A DNA stretch of 64,000 bases from Semisulcospira habei (taxonomy: Eukaryota > Mollusca > Gastropoda > Semisulcospiridae), in assembly GCA_036245525.1 (NCBI GenBank), contig BTPG01000003.1, forward strand, positions 160,410,032 to 160,474,031. The letters are read 5' to 3'. A program made the translations under genes and the position numbers. Within the stretch, counting starts at the first letter, position 1, and every line of letters begins with the position of its first letter. The notes beneath the pieces were generated by a model. It had not been told where the DNA came from. It was given only the letters and a program-made list of their open reading frames with translations, and did not search any database. Shown piece after piece: positions 51,269-62,108 of the stretch.

Positions 51269-51338
51269 TTGGTGTGTCAGTGCGTGTGTGTGTGTGTGTG
51301 CCCCCCACCCCCAACAAACACACACACACTGACACACC
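51269..51338 (+). repeat. Inverted repeat of GT/CA microsatellites
   Basis: GGTGTGTCAGTGCGTGTGTG pairs with CACACACACACTGACACACC around a C-rich centre. A 70-bp hairpin just upstream of the SH3 gene, so it may affect its 5' region. Confidence 0.8.
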
Positions 51339-51576
51339 CTCTCTGGACACCCGTCCTCCTGTCACCACTACCATCACCACCCCACCCCGCTGTACTTCGC
51401 CAACTGAACTACAAAGAAAAGGGAAGTAAATCGTAACCGGAAGCGAGCGTCGCCAGAAACGAAGCACCTTGCGTTTGTTGACAAGCAAGGGGCTGTCTCT
51501 TTGTGCTGCGGAGACGTCTAAACCAGTACTCGGGATTCGTAAGCGTCATGGTTGAGTAATCAGGTCTGACCTAAAT

Positions 51577-51753
51577 ATGGAAGTATTTCGAGCCGTGTCG
51601 GACTTTAGTGCGCCTAGCACGAACAGCAATATCCTGTCCTTTCAAAAAGGGGACACGTTCGAAGTATTCGAGAGTCAGAAGACGGGGGATTGGTGGGGAG
51701 CGAGACGTATAAGCGACAACAGCATTGGATACGTGCCTTCCAAATACCTGCAG
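51577..51753 (+). CDS. SH3-domain protein, first coding exon
   Basis: A 59-codon exon with donor CTGCAG|GTGAGA, phase 0. Nearly the whole exon is one SH3 domain: MEVFRAVSDFSA (ALYDF-like), ILSFQKGDTFEVFE, TGDWWGARR, and IGYVPSKYLQ (the G-Y-V-P-S-x-Y ligand-binding end). SH3 domains bind proline-rich ligands, so the protein is probably an adaptor or signalling protein. The Met follows an upstream in-frame stop and ACCTAAAT gives A at -3, so this is a credible start. The gene family cannot be named from one domain. Confidence 0.8.
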
Positions 51754-53370
51754 GTGAGAATTTGGTCATACAGTGGTCATATACTTGGCCCGATAATAAC
51801 CTGAAGTAGCCTTCACTTTGTGAGTGGCCCGTAAATTTGCTGGTCAATGTGTGTGTACAGCAGCCAGTGGTTGTCGGTACGCCGGGTATCGTTTCAAGTT
51901 GCATTCAATGCGGAAATATTTCGTCTAGCCCAACAGGGTATATTTTTTTAGAGAAAGCGTCAACATTGATTGGTCTCCACCCAGTAGCTTTCATTTCATA
52001 AATATTAAAAACTGCTTATTATTTTAATGACAACCATTCGCAATAACAATTATACAGTGCTTATCCTAGAGTAGAAGTAGCACACGGGGTTTCAACTTGA
52101 GGTATTCAAGTGTATGTGTGTTGGGAGGGTGCAAGCTATACTGTCACCACCTTTCAACTATCATGCTTGATCCATCTTTTGTTTTGGTGTATCAGGTCTA
52201 AATGTGGTCTGATACCAAAAGTGACACCCCCGGGTTGAAGCTATGATAGGTGCCACTGGCACCTATCTGGGGTGTCATTGCCATTTTTTTTTTTTTTTTT
52301 TTAAATCTGTATGAATAGGGTCTGTAATTAAATTGCCCAGCTATCTATGAGGGTGGTGTCAAGTACTGATAAGGAGATTGGAGCCTGACCTGTTTCTTGA
52401 GCTGTGATCTTCCTGCCTAGGTCTGGTTATTCAGTGCAGAGTGAGTGTTGATTGATCAGCATGTTGTCACAGATTAATGTCAGTATCCTTAAGTAGGGTG
52501 GATTTAAAGTCTGTGGAATACTTAGGCTATTACAGTATTTATCAGGGATGATAGCCAGCTTTAAAGATAATACTGTGGGAATTTCTTGCAAAACTGATCA
52601 GAGCTAAAAAATAAATTTATGTGTGCACCATTGCCATTTGGTTCTAAGTTCCTTGCACATGCATCCACCAATTTCATATATAGGGGCTTCTGGCTACGCA
52701 CACAGATGGGCAAATTGAAATTCAATTTGGGCAAAATGAAATTTGAGTTGGGCTATTTGAAATTCTGTTAAACAGACATCATTAGCTGATTTTCAGGTCT
52801 GGATGCTGTGTGTATCATATACATGGGATTTTGACGACCGAATGTAGAAGAATTTTATTAGGGACAATCACTGACAAATGCAATGTCAAGAGTACATATA
52901 AGATCTGCCATGGCAGTTCTTGGGTGCTATTACTCACTGCTATGACAGCAAGGAAAGTTAAGAATTATTGAGTTTGCAAAATGAAGTCAATTGTTCAAAA
53001 TGAAATACACAGTCATATTTATTACAGCAAACAAATATACGTTTTGCAGGTAATTAGTGCAATCTTGGCTAAGAATTTAAGAGTTTAGGAGGTAAATCAT
53101 TAAAAGCATATTGACCAACATTAAACGTCATCTCTTATGCTGCTTTGAAAATTCAGTGTATGAAAGGAGGGTGAAGTGCATTATTATATTGACCCTTTGC
53201 ATGTTGGTAGAAATTTTTGTTGTGATGATTCCTGTATTGTAGTTTTTGCACCTGGGTCTAAGCATGTATAACATGATGATTTTATGGTTTGCCTATCAGC
53301 TGTTCACGATTTAATGACTGCTCATGTACTTTTTCCTTTCACAAAGTTCTGGCACACACCTTTGTGGTTA
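51754..53370. other. First intron of the SH3 gene, left part
   Basis: Contains a decayed MITE-like palindrome near 52150-52275 (GATAGGTGCCACTGGCACCTATC), a T run at 52285-52302 and a partial P6 end at 53190-53250 (GACCCTTTGCATGTTGGTAG). No exon found. Confidence 0.4.
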
Positions 53371-54571
53371 ACTCTTTTACTGCCAGAAAAAGTGAACACA
53401 ATCCAGCTGCAAGAGATATAGACCCCATGAACCCCCACAGTTGCAGGGGCTCATGAGTATCTATTCCTCATGCTGATTCCATTTTTGGTTCACGTGCGAA
53501 GCAAAAGTGAGTCTATGTTCTGGGCCAGTGGTCGTCTGTCCATCGTCGGTCCACCGTCGTCCGTGGTAAACGTTAACGTTGGCATTTTCTCGGAGTCCAT
53601 TCAAGTTAGAGTCTTCAAACTTGGCCCAAAGATACTGTGTGGCAAGACCTTATAAACATACCAATTTCAGTTACCTCTCAGAAAGGTCAAGGTCACAGGG
53701 TATCAGGAAATATATAAAAAATAGCTATTTTTTGACATAATTTATTTTTTCTCAAATACTATTCACAACTTAGACCCAAACTTGGTACAAAGATACCTGA
53801 TGGTTAGACCTTTCTAAGCATACTAATTTGGTTGATTCCTCAAAAAGGTCAAGGGTCACAAGAGCTCAAGAAATAGGTCCAAAATTGTCATTTTGACAAA
53901 AGATGTTTTTTCTCAAAAATACTATTCACAACTTCAAACCCAAACTTGCTACAGAGATACCTGATGGTAAGACCTATCTATGCATACTAATTTGGATGAC
54001 CCCTCGGAAAGGTCAAAGGTCACAAGAGCTCCAGAAATAGGTTTAAAAAAAAAAGCCATATTTTGACAAATAATGTTTTTTCTCAATTACTATTTACAAC
54101 TTCAACCCCAAACTTGCTACAGAGATGCCTGATAGTAAGACCTATCTATGCAATAAGACCTATCTATGCATACTAATTTGGATGACCACTCAGAAAGGTC
54201 AAGGGTCACAAGAGGTCAACAAATGTGTATAAAATGCCAATAATTGTACTTATTAGTTTTACAAAGGTAGCTGATGATAAGACCTTCCTATGTATCCTAA
54301 TTTAGGTGACTCATCGCAAAGGTCAAGGGTCACGGGGGTTTCACACCTGTGTGAAAACTGATTAAATTTTGAGAAAACATGGATTTTGTTAGTGCAGAAG
54401 ACATCCTTTTGGTTTTACTTATTGTCAGACGTGTGGATCGGTCGATACATGTGAGCCATAAGGGCTTTGCCTTTCTTGTTTATCCATGTTCCTAAGACAG
54501 TTAGGGCTGTTTTAGTCTTTGGCATTGTAATAATAAAGGTCTCAGAAACGCAATCTGTGTCACCTGGCAGA
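53371..54571 (+). mobile_element. P2 palindromic MITE, copy 6, split by a pearl-like element
   Basis: TTAACTCTTTTACTGCCAG (53370) starts the MITE. The palindrome core is 53409-53473. The right half resumes at 54481 with ATCCATGTTCCTAAGACAGT and ends CGCAATCTGTGTCACCTGGC near 54568. The gap is the element described next. Confidence 0.75.
53476..54480 (+). mobile_element. Pearl-like/Helentron-type element, copy 2
   Basis: A unique 5' part (AAGCAAAAGTGAGTCTATGT, GGCCAGTGGTCGTC) is followed by about four core units of roughly 164 bp, each with GCATACTAATTTGG, AAAGGTCAAGGGTCAC and AACTTGGTACARAGATACCT. The 3' part contains GTGAGCCATAAGGGCTTTGC and TTCTTGTTT. Unit landmarks start at 53656, 53818, 53982 and 54168; the last step includes a small local duplication. 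Inserted in a T-rich site of a P2 MITE without a clear duplication, as expected for Helentrons. No coding. Confidence 0.7.
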
Positions 54572-54900
54572 CAAAGGTTTGATATAAATGTAATTCCCTT
54601 CCATAGCCAGAACTACGAACAGGTTCACTCTTAAGTGTCCACATTGAGGGATGGATCAGCCGAGATAGTCCAAGGGTGGTGCCTGTTTAGCTTGGTGCTT
54701 TGAAAAGCGCCAGGCTAATCTGGCCAAATAAGGCTCCATTATACAATTTATACAACTTGGTACTTTCCCACTGGCACTGAGCTAAACGGGCAACACCCTT
54801 GGACAATCATGGCTGATCCATCTCTCAATGTGGACACTTAAGAGTGAACCTGTTTGTAGTTCTGGCTATGGAAGGGAATTACATTTATATCAAACCTTTG
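54572..54900 (+). mobile_element. Long fold-back element, arms about 130 bp
   Basis: CAAAGGTTTGATATAAATGT at the left and its exact complement at 54881-54900. The arms run to about 54700 and from about 54770, differing at a few positions. They include a P3-like core GGATGGATCAGCC / GGCTGATCCATC. Loop about 70 bp. It directly follows the right end of P2 copy 6. Confidence 0.9.
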
Positions 54901-54989
54901 ATCAAATCTCCCAAAGCTGGTACACTATAGTGTTCCTTATTGACTTTTTATAGAGTTGCAAAAGGCATTATTTATTCTAAGTGTGAATG

Positions 54990-55200
54990 AGTTTTGTGGC
55001 TCAGAGGATGCATACATGTGTGTAAGTTTCGAGCCAAGATGCCATAGAGTGCATGATAGCTCAAGCATAGTGCCTGTTTAACATGTTGTCTGCCATGTTG
55101 ATGCTCAACCCTTCACTGAGCTATGATGATCGATATATCTCCAGTAGTATGCACAGTTCTGTAGTAATTTTTAGTATGTTCATAATTATGTTATAATGTT
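54990..55200. other. Decayed palindromic MITE-like sequence
   Basis: ATGATAGCTCAAGCATAGTG and CACTGAGCTATGATGATCG are inverted partners around GTTGTCTGCCATG. Too diverged to assign. Confidence 0.4.
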
Positions 55201-55359
55201 TTCATGTCTTGTTTGTACTATTTGCTATAAATGTACCACAACCGAATTTCTGTTTTTGAGATAATAAAGTATTCTTATTCTTATTCTTCTTATTTTTATT
55301 TTTCAACACACTGTTGTGTTTTCTTGGGGATGATAGACAACTATGATTTGTCATTTCAG

Positions 55360-55404
55360 TATGAGGAGAGACGAATAGGAAGTGTTCTTCCAGAGAATTA
55401 CCAC
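55360..55404 (+). CDS. Likely second coding exon of the SH3 gene (micro-exon)
   Basis: 45 nt between acceptor TTTGTCATTTCAG and donor CCAC|GTAAGTAC. In phase 0, as required by the SH3 exon, it reads YEERRIGSVLPENYH without stops. Consensus donor, correct phase and open frame support it; the short length and lack of a recognised domain limit confidence. Confidence 0.55.
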
Positions 55405-55563
55405 GTAAGTACATGTTTTTGGCTTTGTCACTGTCAGGCACTTTGGTCTGTGATGGAAAAGTGTATAAAAAAAACTTGCAGATTTTCCCCTCATTATTGC
55501 TCTTACAGCTGTCTCCTATCACTCGGATGTCACTGTATCAGGCAGTGTATACAACATTCTTTG

Positions 55564-55565
<2 letters not shown>

Positions 55566-55615
<50 letters not shown>

Positions 55616-55616
55616 G
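55566..55616 (+). repeat. (TC)n microsatellite ending in an acceptor-like CAG
   Basis: About 24 CT units followed by CTCAGGTGAG. This imitates a polypyrimidine tract with CAG and is at once followed by GTGAG. No frame suggests an exon. Confidence 0.9.
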
Positions 55617-55845
55617 TGAGTTGTGGTTTTTCACTTGTTTACTAGTATCAACAAAGAAAAGAAGGACTACTTAGTTTGTCATCATTCTTACTGCCAATTC
55701 ATAGACTAGGCAGCCCCAAAACCAGTCCAACTGGGAGCCCCCAAACCAAACATTTTTTTAAAGCAAAAGACAAATTCGGGTTAGGCCCTGCAGTAAATTC
55801 AAGAGCGTAAGGCTTAAGCTCATTCTCTCCAAGCTTTTCTATTTT

Positions 55846-55911
55846 GCAAGAGACACAGATTCACATAAGCCCCTTCAGATGCAGGGGCTCAAGAGAATCT
55901 GTGTCTCTTGC
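55846..55911 (+). repeat. P2 palindrome core, copy 7
   Basis: GCAAGAGACACAGATTCACA against GAGAATCTGTGTCTCTTGC, with loop arms GCCCCTTCAGATGCAGGGGC. Nearly perfect. Confidence 0.75.
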
Positions 55912-56279
55912 TAATGTTATAAGCTTTTCTTAGCTCTGTGTCTGAATTTGAGTGAGTTATTTTCGGATTAAGCCTACGACTGTATTGTAAAGCAGCTATT
56001 GATGATGTAAACAACACTACGTATCTCCGGCCACAAACACGTAAGGCAGCCACGAATGGCAAAGTACATAATTATATCCCTGCAAATACCAAGGAGTAAG
56101 CTTTCTGCTGAGGGCGTATTTTGAGACGGGCCCTGAGTTGGGAGAGAGGCGAGGGCCGGGATGGGGTGGGATGTAAAAGTCGTCACGGGGTTCTAGCAGA
56201 CAGGTAGGTATGTAAGACGTAATATCTAAGACGTAATATCTATTCAAGTATTAAATTGGCAACAAGGACTGTTGGGTTG

Positions 56280-56430
56280 GCGAGAGGGGGGGGGGGGGGG
56301 GTTGCGGAGAGGTTTTATGTTAATCGCTGCGGGTTGCAATTACATTTATTTTACATCAGTTTATTCTTGTTTTAATTCCGTAAATTGGCATTGGTTTGCT
56401 TGGCTGGGGGGGGGGGGGGGGGGGGATAAA
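56280..56430 (+). repeat. Poly(G) runs
   Basis: G runs at 56286-56300 and 56406-56425. Confidence 0.95.
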
Positions 56431-56594
56431 TATGTGTTTGTAGCGGGAATAAAGTGGACAGGAGGAGGGGGTGTCGCGAGCAGGCGGGCCTGGGAGTAAG
56501 TCACCTGTACACTACAGTCACAAGCTCGGTCCTTGATTACTTTACTCCGTCCGTGGAACAGAAAAATGACTTGATGGCACTGATCCCCCGCCTT

Positions 56595-56660
56595 AAAGAG
56601 AAATAGATTCCCATGAGCCCCTGCGGCCGCAGGGGTGTATGAGAATGTATGCCACTTGCA
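56595..56660 (+). repeat. P2 palindrome core, copy 8
   Basis: AAAGAGAAATAGATTCCCAT with the perfect CCCCTGCGGCCGCAGGGG centre containing a NotI-like site. The right arm is changed (GTGTATGAGAATG). Confidence 0.7.
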
Positions 56661-56799
56661 CATGGAGGCCGTAATTTGCGCATGGAAAATAAACGGTATG
56701 CGGAGCCGCGGTTCTAGCCCCCAGCTCAGTAAGCATGCCACAGGTGCTGTCAGGTAGACCCCATTCAGTTGTCACAGGTTCGGCTTCAAAACTACGCCG

Positions 56800-57020
56800 T
56801 GGACTAACTGTATGAACCACACTGGGTTAATTCCCTCAATTTGCAAGCGTAGCAGATCGAGGGAAGTAACCAGTGTGCATGTGTGTAAGTAATCGCGATG
56901 TGTGATCAGCATCAAAAAGCGCCTGGACTCCTTGGACTAACTGTATGATCCACACTGATTACCTCCCTCGATCTCCTATGATGTAGCAGACGGAGGGCGG
57001 TGACCAGCGTGTATATAGTA
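56800..57020 (+). repeat. Diverged direct repeats around GGACTAACTGTATGA
   Basis: GGACTAACTGTATGAACCAC (56802) and GGACTAACTGTATGATCCAC (56934), 132 bp apart, each followed by a TTAC/CTCCCTC segment and ...GTAGCAGAY.GAGGG. Confidence 0.6.
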
Positions 57021-58090
57021 CGACTCCCGTGTCTGTGGCTTGTTGGCGTCAAACCAGGCCATCGGTTCTCCTGTTGAACAAATGATGATGACAAATGGAG
57101 ACAGCGTATCTTTGTGAACGCATACCATACGTTGAGTAGCGGGCGTCATTGTGGTGTTTGATTGCCATTGTGCAGTCCAAGGACACGGCCGTTTGTTTTT
57201 GGTATTTCGGTGGGTTAGTACTTGTAATTCTAGACCAAACAACGCAGGCTGCCAAACACGTAAAACTGAGGCAAGGAAATAACCACCAAAGAAAGAAACA
57301 CGCTTCTGAAGCGTTATTTTTTGTGTTATTAAGTTGCAATTCACAAAGTGCCACCGTGAATGGGTTGTTGCGTCGTACAACTAGAGACTGATGTCACTGT
57401 CAGCGCCGCAGAGTTAAACTGCCAGGATTGTCACGTTGTCCGTTGCTTTGATGATATTGCCGGTGTTGGTTTTTGTTGTTGTTGTTGTGCCGCAAAGCGG
57501 TTTCTTGACTGTCAACCGATTATGAACTGACATGTCTGCAGTTTCGCTTACGAGATTAAAGAAAACATAATTGTCCTTTTTTTTTATATATAAATCGTCT
57601 TCACAACACACATTTAGACTCACGTATTTTCCGTAGCATGTATGCTGAAGTTTCATGGACATTCTGTTTATATGAGGCAAAACCAACGTGTGGATTGAGC
57701 GGCGAGGGGTTTCACACTTCACACATACTCTGGCACAGTGGCAATAGAGGAAACGTTTCTGTTCAGTTTACTTAACAGACATACTGTGAAGTTTCGGTCG
57801 TAGAAGACGTTATTAGGTGTGTGAAGGAATACCAGTCCACGACTGCAAAATGAGTTACGGGCATTGGTCGTCCCGTCGAGGAGTGACCACGATACCTGTG
57901 CGCTATGAGCAACATGAAGCGCAACCAAGATGGGGCAGCGCGAGTGGACAAGTAAGATTCTGTTGGCGAAACGCATTCACATAGTCACTCGACCAGTCTA
58001 TCAGTTAGCCAATCATCAATCAGTCTATCAAGCAAGCAAGCAACCAGTCAGTCTTTTGACTGAAAAGAAAACCCAGCACACAAAAAACGC
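57020..58090. other. SH3 gene intron DNA, no feature recognised
   Basis: No family or exon identified. CpG is moderately raised. CAGTC/CAAGCA repeats at 57985-58055. Confidence 0.35.
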
Positions 58091-58092
58091 TC

Positions 58093-58352
58093 TTAAACCC
58101 TTATCATTCGGAAACACACAAGTGTGTGTAATAGGTGTGACTAAAATAGTTCAAGGGTAGTGCCAGAATAGCTTGGCACATCTAGGCGCCAAGCTATTTT
58201 GGCACCACCCTTGAACTAAAGCCATTGGTCTATATCCTCATAATCTTCTTCGTTCGCGAAGTCAAGCCAAGAGATATCCTTATCTGTAATTACTGTAATG
58301 TTGATTGCATATGGCAGTGTACAAATTTGAAGCTTTTAGCCCCAGGGCTAAA
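58093..58352 (-). mobile_element. P1 MITE, copy 6 (inverse, with internal insertion)
   Basis: TTAAACCCTTATCATTCGGA at the left; central AGCTTGGCAC ATCT AGGCGCCAAGCT; then CTAAAGCCATTGGTCTATAT. About 45 extra bases (58238-58275, with TTCGTTCGCGAA) split the ATATCCTTATCTG segment and are bounded by ATATCCT. Ends GAAGCTTTTAGCC. Confidence 0.75.
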
Positions 58353-58797
58353 AAGGACAATTACAACAACACAATTGTGTCGTAATAATTACATGCCTGG
58401 CAGTCACCTTTTTTTATCTAGATTTCATCTGATTAAAGGAATATTATGGCGTAGAACCAATTCATTCTGAGTCCGAATGTGCTTGTAATCATTTACCAAC
58501 CAAAAATGGAAATCTTATTAAAGTTTTTTTTCCTACAATCGGTCATCTGACATGTTCAGTATTATTACTGAGGAATCCCGTCGGTCAGACGTTGACAGAT
58601 GAGGCCGGTAAGTCGTGTTGCAGCACCCAGTTTTAGCGAAATTTATTGTACAGTGGATCAATTTTTCATTTCCACCCAGCAATGCTGTAAGCAGATTTTG
58701 ATGTATTAAGGTCAGTGTACGATTTCCAGTTTCGATCTAGCCACGCGTTTTAGACCTTCACCGCGACAGTGCGGTCCCGCATCCTGGGGTTGCATCA

Positions 58798-58864
58798 GCA
58801 AGAGGCTAAGATTCACGTGAGCTCTAGCAGTCGCATGAGCTCACGAGAATATGTGCCTCATGCT
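58798..58864 (+). repeat. P2 palindrome core, copy 9
   Basis: GCAAGAGGCTAAGATTCACG against GAGAATATGTGCCTCATGC, with centre CTAGCAGTCGCATGAG. Sits directly left of a P3 element. Confidence 0.7.
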
Positions 58865-58909
58865 GGTCATTTTGCTGTTGGAAAAAGTTGTGTGCGGGGA
58901 CTAACTGTT

Positions 58910-59093
58910 TTAACTCGTTCAGCCCTGACGCACTACAACAGGAGATGGGTCGACCATGATAATTCAAGGGTAGTGCCAGATTAGCTTGGCGCCTTGAATT
59001 ATCATGGTCGATCTATCTCCTGCAACTGGTGCATAGTCGTTAGATGACCCCTCCAGAATTTGGGAAATACGTGTGTCGGGCTGAATGAGTTAA
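58910..59093 (+). mobile_element. P3 palindromic MITE, copy 3 (complete)
   Basis: TTAA at 58910-58913 and 59090-59093. CTCGTTCAGCCCTGACG at the left, GTCGGGCTGAATGAG at the right. The central hairpin CCATGATAATTCAAGG / CCTTGAATTATCATGG has lost one copy of the inner AGCTTGGCGCC arm. Confidence 0.85.
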
Positions 59094-59191
59094 CTTCACT
59101 AGTTGGCACGGATTGTATTTATGCAATCTTGGTTAATTCAACATCAAAGAGCCCCAGCAGTCCCACTCCCAGGAACATCGATGTAATGTCA

Positions 59192-59257
59192 GCAAGAGGC
59201 ATAGGTCCTCAAGAGCCCTGAAACTGCAGGGGCTCATGAGAATCTGTGTCTCTTGCA
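59192..59257 (+). repeat. P2 palindrome core, copy 10
   Basis: GCAAGAGGCATAGGTCCTCA against TGAGAATCTGTGTCTCTTGC; the left GC arm is mutated (GAGCCCTGAAACTGCAGG). Confidence 0.7.
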
Positions 59258-59573
59258 GTTGGACTGTGTCCATCTTTTCTCGGCAATCAAGAGGTTAAAT
59301 TGATATCTCGTTTTTTCATATATCCTGACACTTCACTTGTACATGAAGTGTTCATGTTGTTTGTTTGATGTGTCAATGTTGGTTGGTAAATCTGATTTTT
59401 CTTGGCCGGCCGGCCGTCATTCATAGTGTGTGGTGAATATGAACGTTGATATTCCTTGGAGCATATTCTAGCCACAGACTTACACATACACAATTAAACG
59501 ATCTGTCCCAATATTCAAGTTCACACAAGAATTGCCTATTTGGACAGTGTTTTTCCTTCTAAACTCTACTTTT

Positions 59574-59862
59574 CTCTATTCTGGGGCATGTGTTTCTGTC
59601 TACCCTTTGTCCATTCACCTGTATTTGCCTTTTTAAAACTCTCCCTACTGTCTGCACTGCTTGTAGCTCTTGATATTGGATGTGTGTTACTAAATGGTCT
59701 TAGCTTTATTTAGGCCCCATGTGTTAGGTTTATTTAATGTATTTGACCGGCTGGCGACATACATTCAATGTTCTGTTTACTTTTTTTTTTCACAAGCAGT
59801 GCAGGCACGTCCTGAGAAAGCCTTGTTGCTGTCGGGACGTTAAGCAATGTACAATCAATCAA
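59574..59862 (+). mobile_element. SINE-A, copy g, 5'-truncated
   Basis: The only forward copy. It starts inside the element (CTCTATTCTGGGGCATG) and runs to the CAAT tail. A 16-bp duplication TCTAAACTCTACTTTT (59558-59573 and 59863-59878) flanks it. 5' truncation with a perfect duplication supports LINE-driven insertion. Confidence 0.92.
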
Positions 59863-59929
59863 TCTAAACTCTACTTTTAACTTCAGCAGTATACCTGACG
59901 CAGAGAGATACGCTTGAAACCTAGATCTA

Positions 59930-60300
59930 TATACCTCATTATAAGATTCAGCACCATCTTGCGGAAACTGACTTCATTGACCCCTAGAAAGGTCAGGGGC
60001 CAGAAGAGGATGGGAAACGTGAAAATGCCAACATTTCACACAAAAAAAGGTTTTCTTGTGAACTTGGCAAACTGTACATGTGCACGTTACACCACTTTCA
60101 AAGGTCAAGGGTCAGGGGTGGTTGAGAATTGTGTAAAACAAATTGTCTTATGTGCTAAAAGTTTACGATGCTGTATATATACTATGGTCAACTCAGAAAA
60201 TTTAAACTTGACAAAACTGGTTGTCTTTCATCGCATGGTTCTTTTTATGCCTGCTTATCCGAATGACCTCTCCTGAAAGCCACAGAAGGTCAGTGTTTAT
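59930..60300 (+). mobile_element. Pearl-like element remnant, copy 3
   Basis: TTGACCCCTAGAAAGGTCAG and TTTCAAAGGTCAAGGGTCAG echo the core units of 53476-54480, with a spacing of about 125 bp. Too decayed to define ends. Confidence 0.45.
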
Positions 60301-60521
60301 CTTATTTGACACATTGACATTCCTGCTTTAAAAAAGTAGGATTGACTTCATGAGCACCAAACTATGTTAAACTTGAACAGGTTGTTCCATGTGTGTATTT
60401 GCTCTTGGCTTATCTGGGATGTTGACCAAAGCCTTGCTGCATTTTGGATGCAGTGAGAGCTGCTTTAGGCTACAACCGTAATTCTCTGCACGTTTCTGGC
60501 GGCTTTCCCTTGAATTAGAAT

Positions 60522-60545
60522 CCTCAAACACACACACACAGGCAG
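60522..60545 (+). repeat. (CA)n microsatellite
   Basis: Short CA run. Confidence 0.9.
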
Positions 60546-60717
60546 ACAGACACAAACTCGCATCTTACATGTTTTTTTGTTGTTGCTTGGGGGAGGGGTT
60601 CTTTTCGTTTGTAGTTTCTTGTGAAGGAGAGAGGATATTTTTTTTGGTGCGCTCCAGCATGGAGTGGATGCGCGTTACAATTAGACATCATCATTATCGT
60701 CATCACCGTCATCATGA

Positions 60718-60812
60718 CCATTGGGCTGTCACTGTCAGTAGTGCGTTTTCACGAGGTGATTCCTGCAGGGATCACCTCGACAAAATGCGCTGCCGACAAC
60801 CAAAGGGTGAAC
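60718..60812 (+). mobile_element. P6 palindromic MITE, copy 3
   Basis: GTGCGTTTTCACGAGGTGAT, centre ATTCCTGCAGGGAT, then ATCACCTCGACAAAATGCGC. Ends CAACCAAAGGGT. TTAA sites are lost. Confidence 0.7.
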
Positions 60813-60819
60813 TGCAGGA

Positions 60820-61510
60820 GAGGATTGAATAGATTACAGAGTTCTTTATACTCTTGCACTGAGTTCAGAATCCTACGAGTGGCGATGAAGACGACATTGG
60901 GAGACAGGGGAGCACTTTGTTATTCTTTGCTCTACACCAAGTTGTAATTTCGTGTGTGCCGGGCATCCAAAATCAATCTGCAAGTTTGCCTGGTCGGTCT
61001 AGTTTGGGTTTTCTGTATACGTTTAACCAATTCCACCAAACACGTGAGGGGGTTGGTGTGGTAAAAGTAAAGCTCCTCACACGTTGAAACAAAAAATTGT
61101 GTCTTGCTTTAGTTCCCCAGCTAGCATGTCAAGCAAAGAGACATATAGTTTCATGATTCTCTTTGCTCACAATAATTCCATACCTCTTCCGCAGTGGCCA
61201 TTTTTTGTTGAAATAAAACTCGGCCATATAAAATGTTTGGGGAATTCACAGAAAATCTACAGTAATGATTCGTGGTTCTGAAATATATTACCCCAATTTG
61301 CCCCATTACCCCGGGGTATGAAAAAAACTGAGACGTCAAGATAACTTTAGGACATATTTGTAGTCTAAAAATGTATTGTTCTTGAGCCATTATAAAAATT
61401 ACAGCCATGCTAACAAGTAAGGTGTGGGTTATCTACACAGTGGGAAGTTACCTCGATGTTGAGATGGTTTTACAGTGACAGGGATTGTTAGAGAGCCTAG
61501 CATACTCTTA
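60820..61510. other. Intronic or intergenic DNA, no feature recognised
   Basis: No conserved exon or repeat seen. Confidence 0.3.
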
Positions 61511-61512
61511 AC

Positions 61513-61660
61513 AGAAATCAGAACTAGGCCAATCTTGCAAGTGTTTTGACGAAAACTGGATTAAAAGCCCGGACAAACACGCAAAATCGCATTTTTGTCC
61601 GAGCTTTTAATCCACAGTTTTCGTCCAAACTCGTGCAATTTTGGCCTAGTTCTGATTTCT
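61513..61660 (+). repeat. Long fold-back, arms about 66 bp
   Basis: AGAAATCAGAACTAGGCCAA on the left is exactly complementary to 61641-61660. Inner arms GACGAAAACT, GGATTAAAAGC and CGGACAAA also pair. Loop about 17 bp. Not one of the P families. Confidence 0.9.
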
Positions 61661-61912
61661 TGAGAACTGACTTAGACTGAAATGACAGTTGAATTATCAT
61701 GGTCGATCCACCTGGAACAGAATTATCAGAGAGCCGTGTCTACTTTAGCTGCATTAACGGCGAACCTACAACCTACGTCAGTTCAGTGGTTTTGCAATGA
61801 TTTTCCTCGAAGTAGGCGTACTGATCAATGAATCAGCTTGGACACCGAGAACTTAGGAACGGCAGTGGAGAGTTGTATGTCTAGTGCTCTGAGTCTTCAG
61901 ACCTTGTCATCT

Positions 61913-61973
61913 GCAAGGCATAGATTCTCATGAGCCCCTGCATTTGCAGGGGCTCATGAGAATCCATACAGCT
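61913..61973 (+). repeat. P2 palindrome core, copy 11
   Basis: GCAAGGCATAGATTCTCATG mirrored by CATGAGAATCCATAC; centre GCCCCTGCATTTGCAGGGGC is a perfect stem. Confidence 0.8.
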
Positions 61974-62044
61974 TACGGGCAAAGCTCTGCTGCATTTACT
62001 TGAGGTTGAAGGAGTGATCAGGCGCTCCAGAGTCAGCCATCTCT

Positions 62045-62108
62045 ACAAGAGGCATAAATTCTCATCATCCCCTGCAGATGCAGGGGCTGAGGAGAACCCA
62101 TGTCTCTT
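62045..62108 (+). repeat. P2 palindrome core, copy 12
   Basis: ACAAGAGGCATAAATTCTCA mirrored by GAGGAGAACCCATGTCTCTT; centre CCCCTGCAGATGCAGGGG. Confidence 0.75.
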
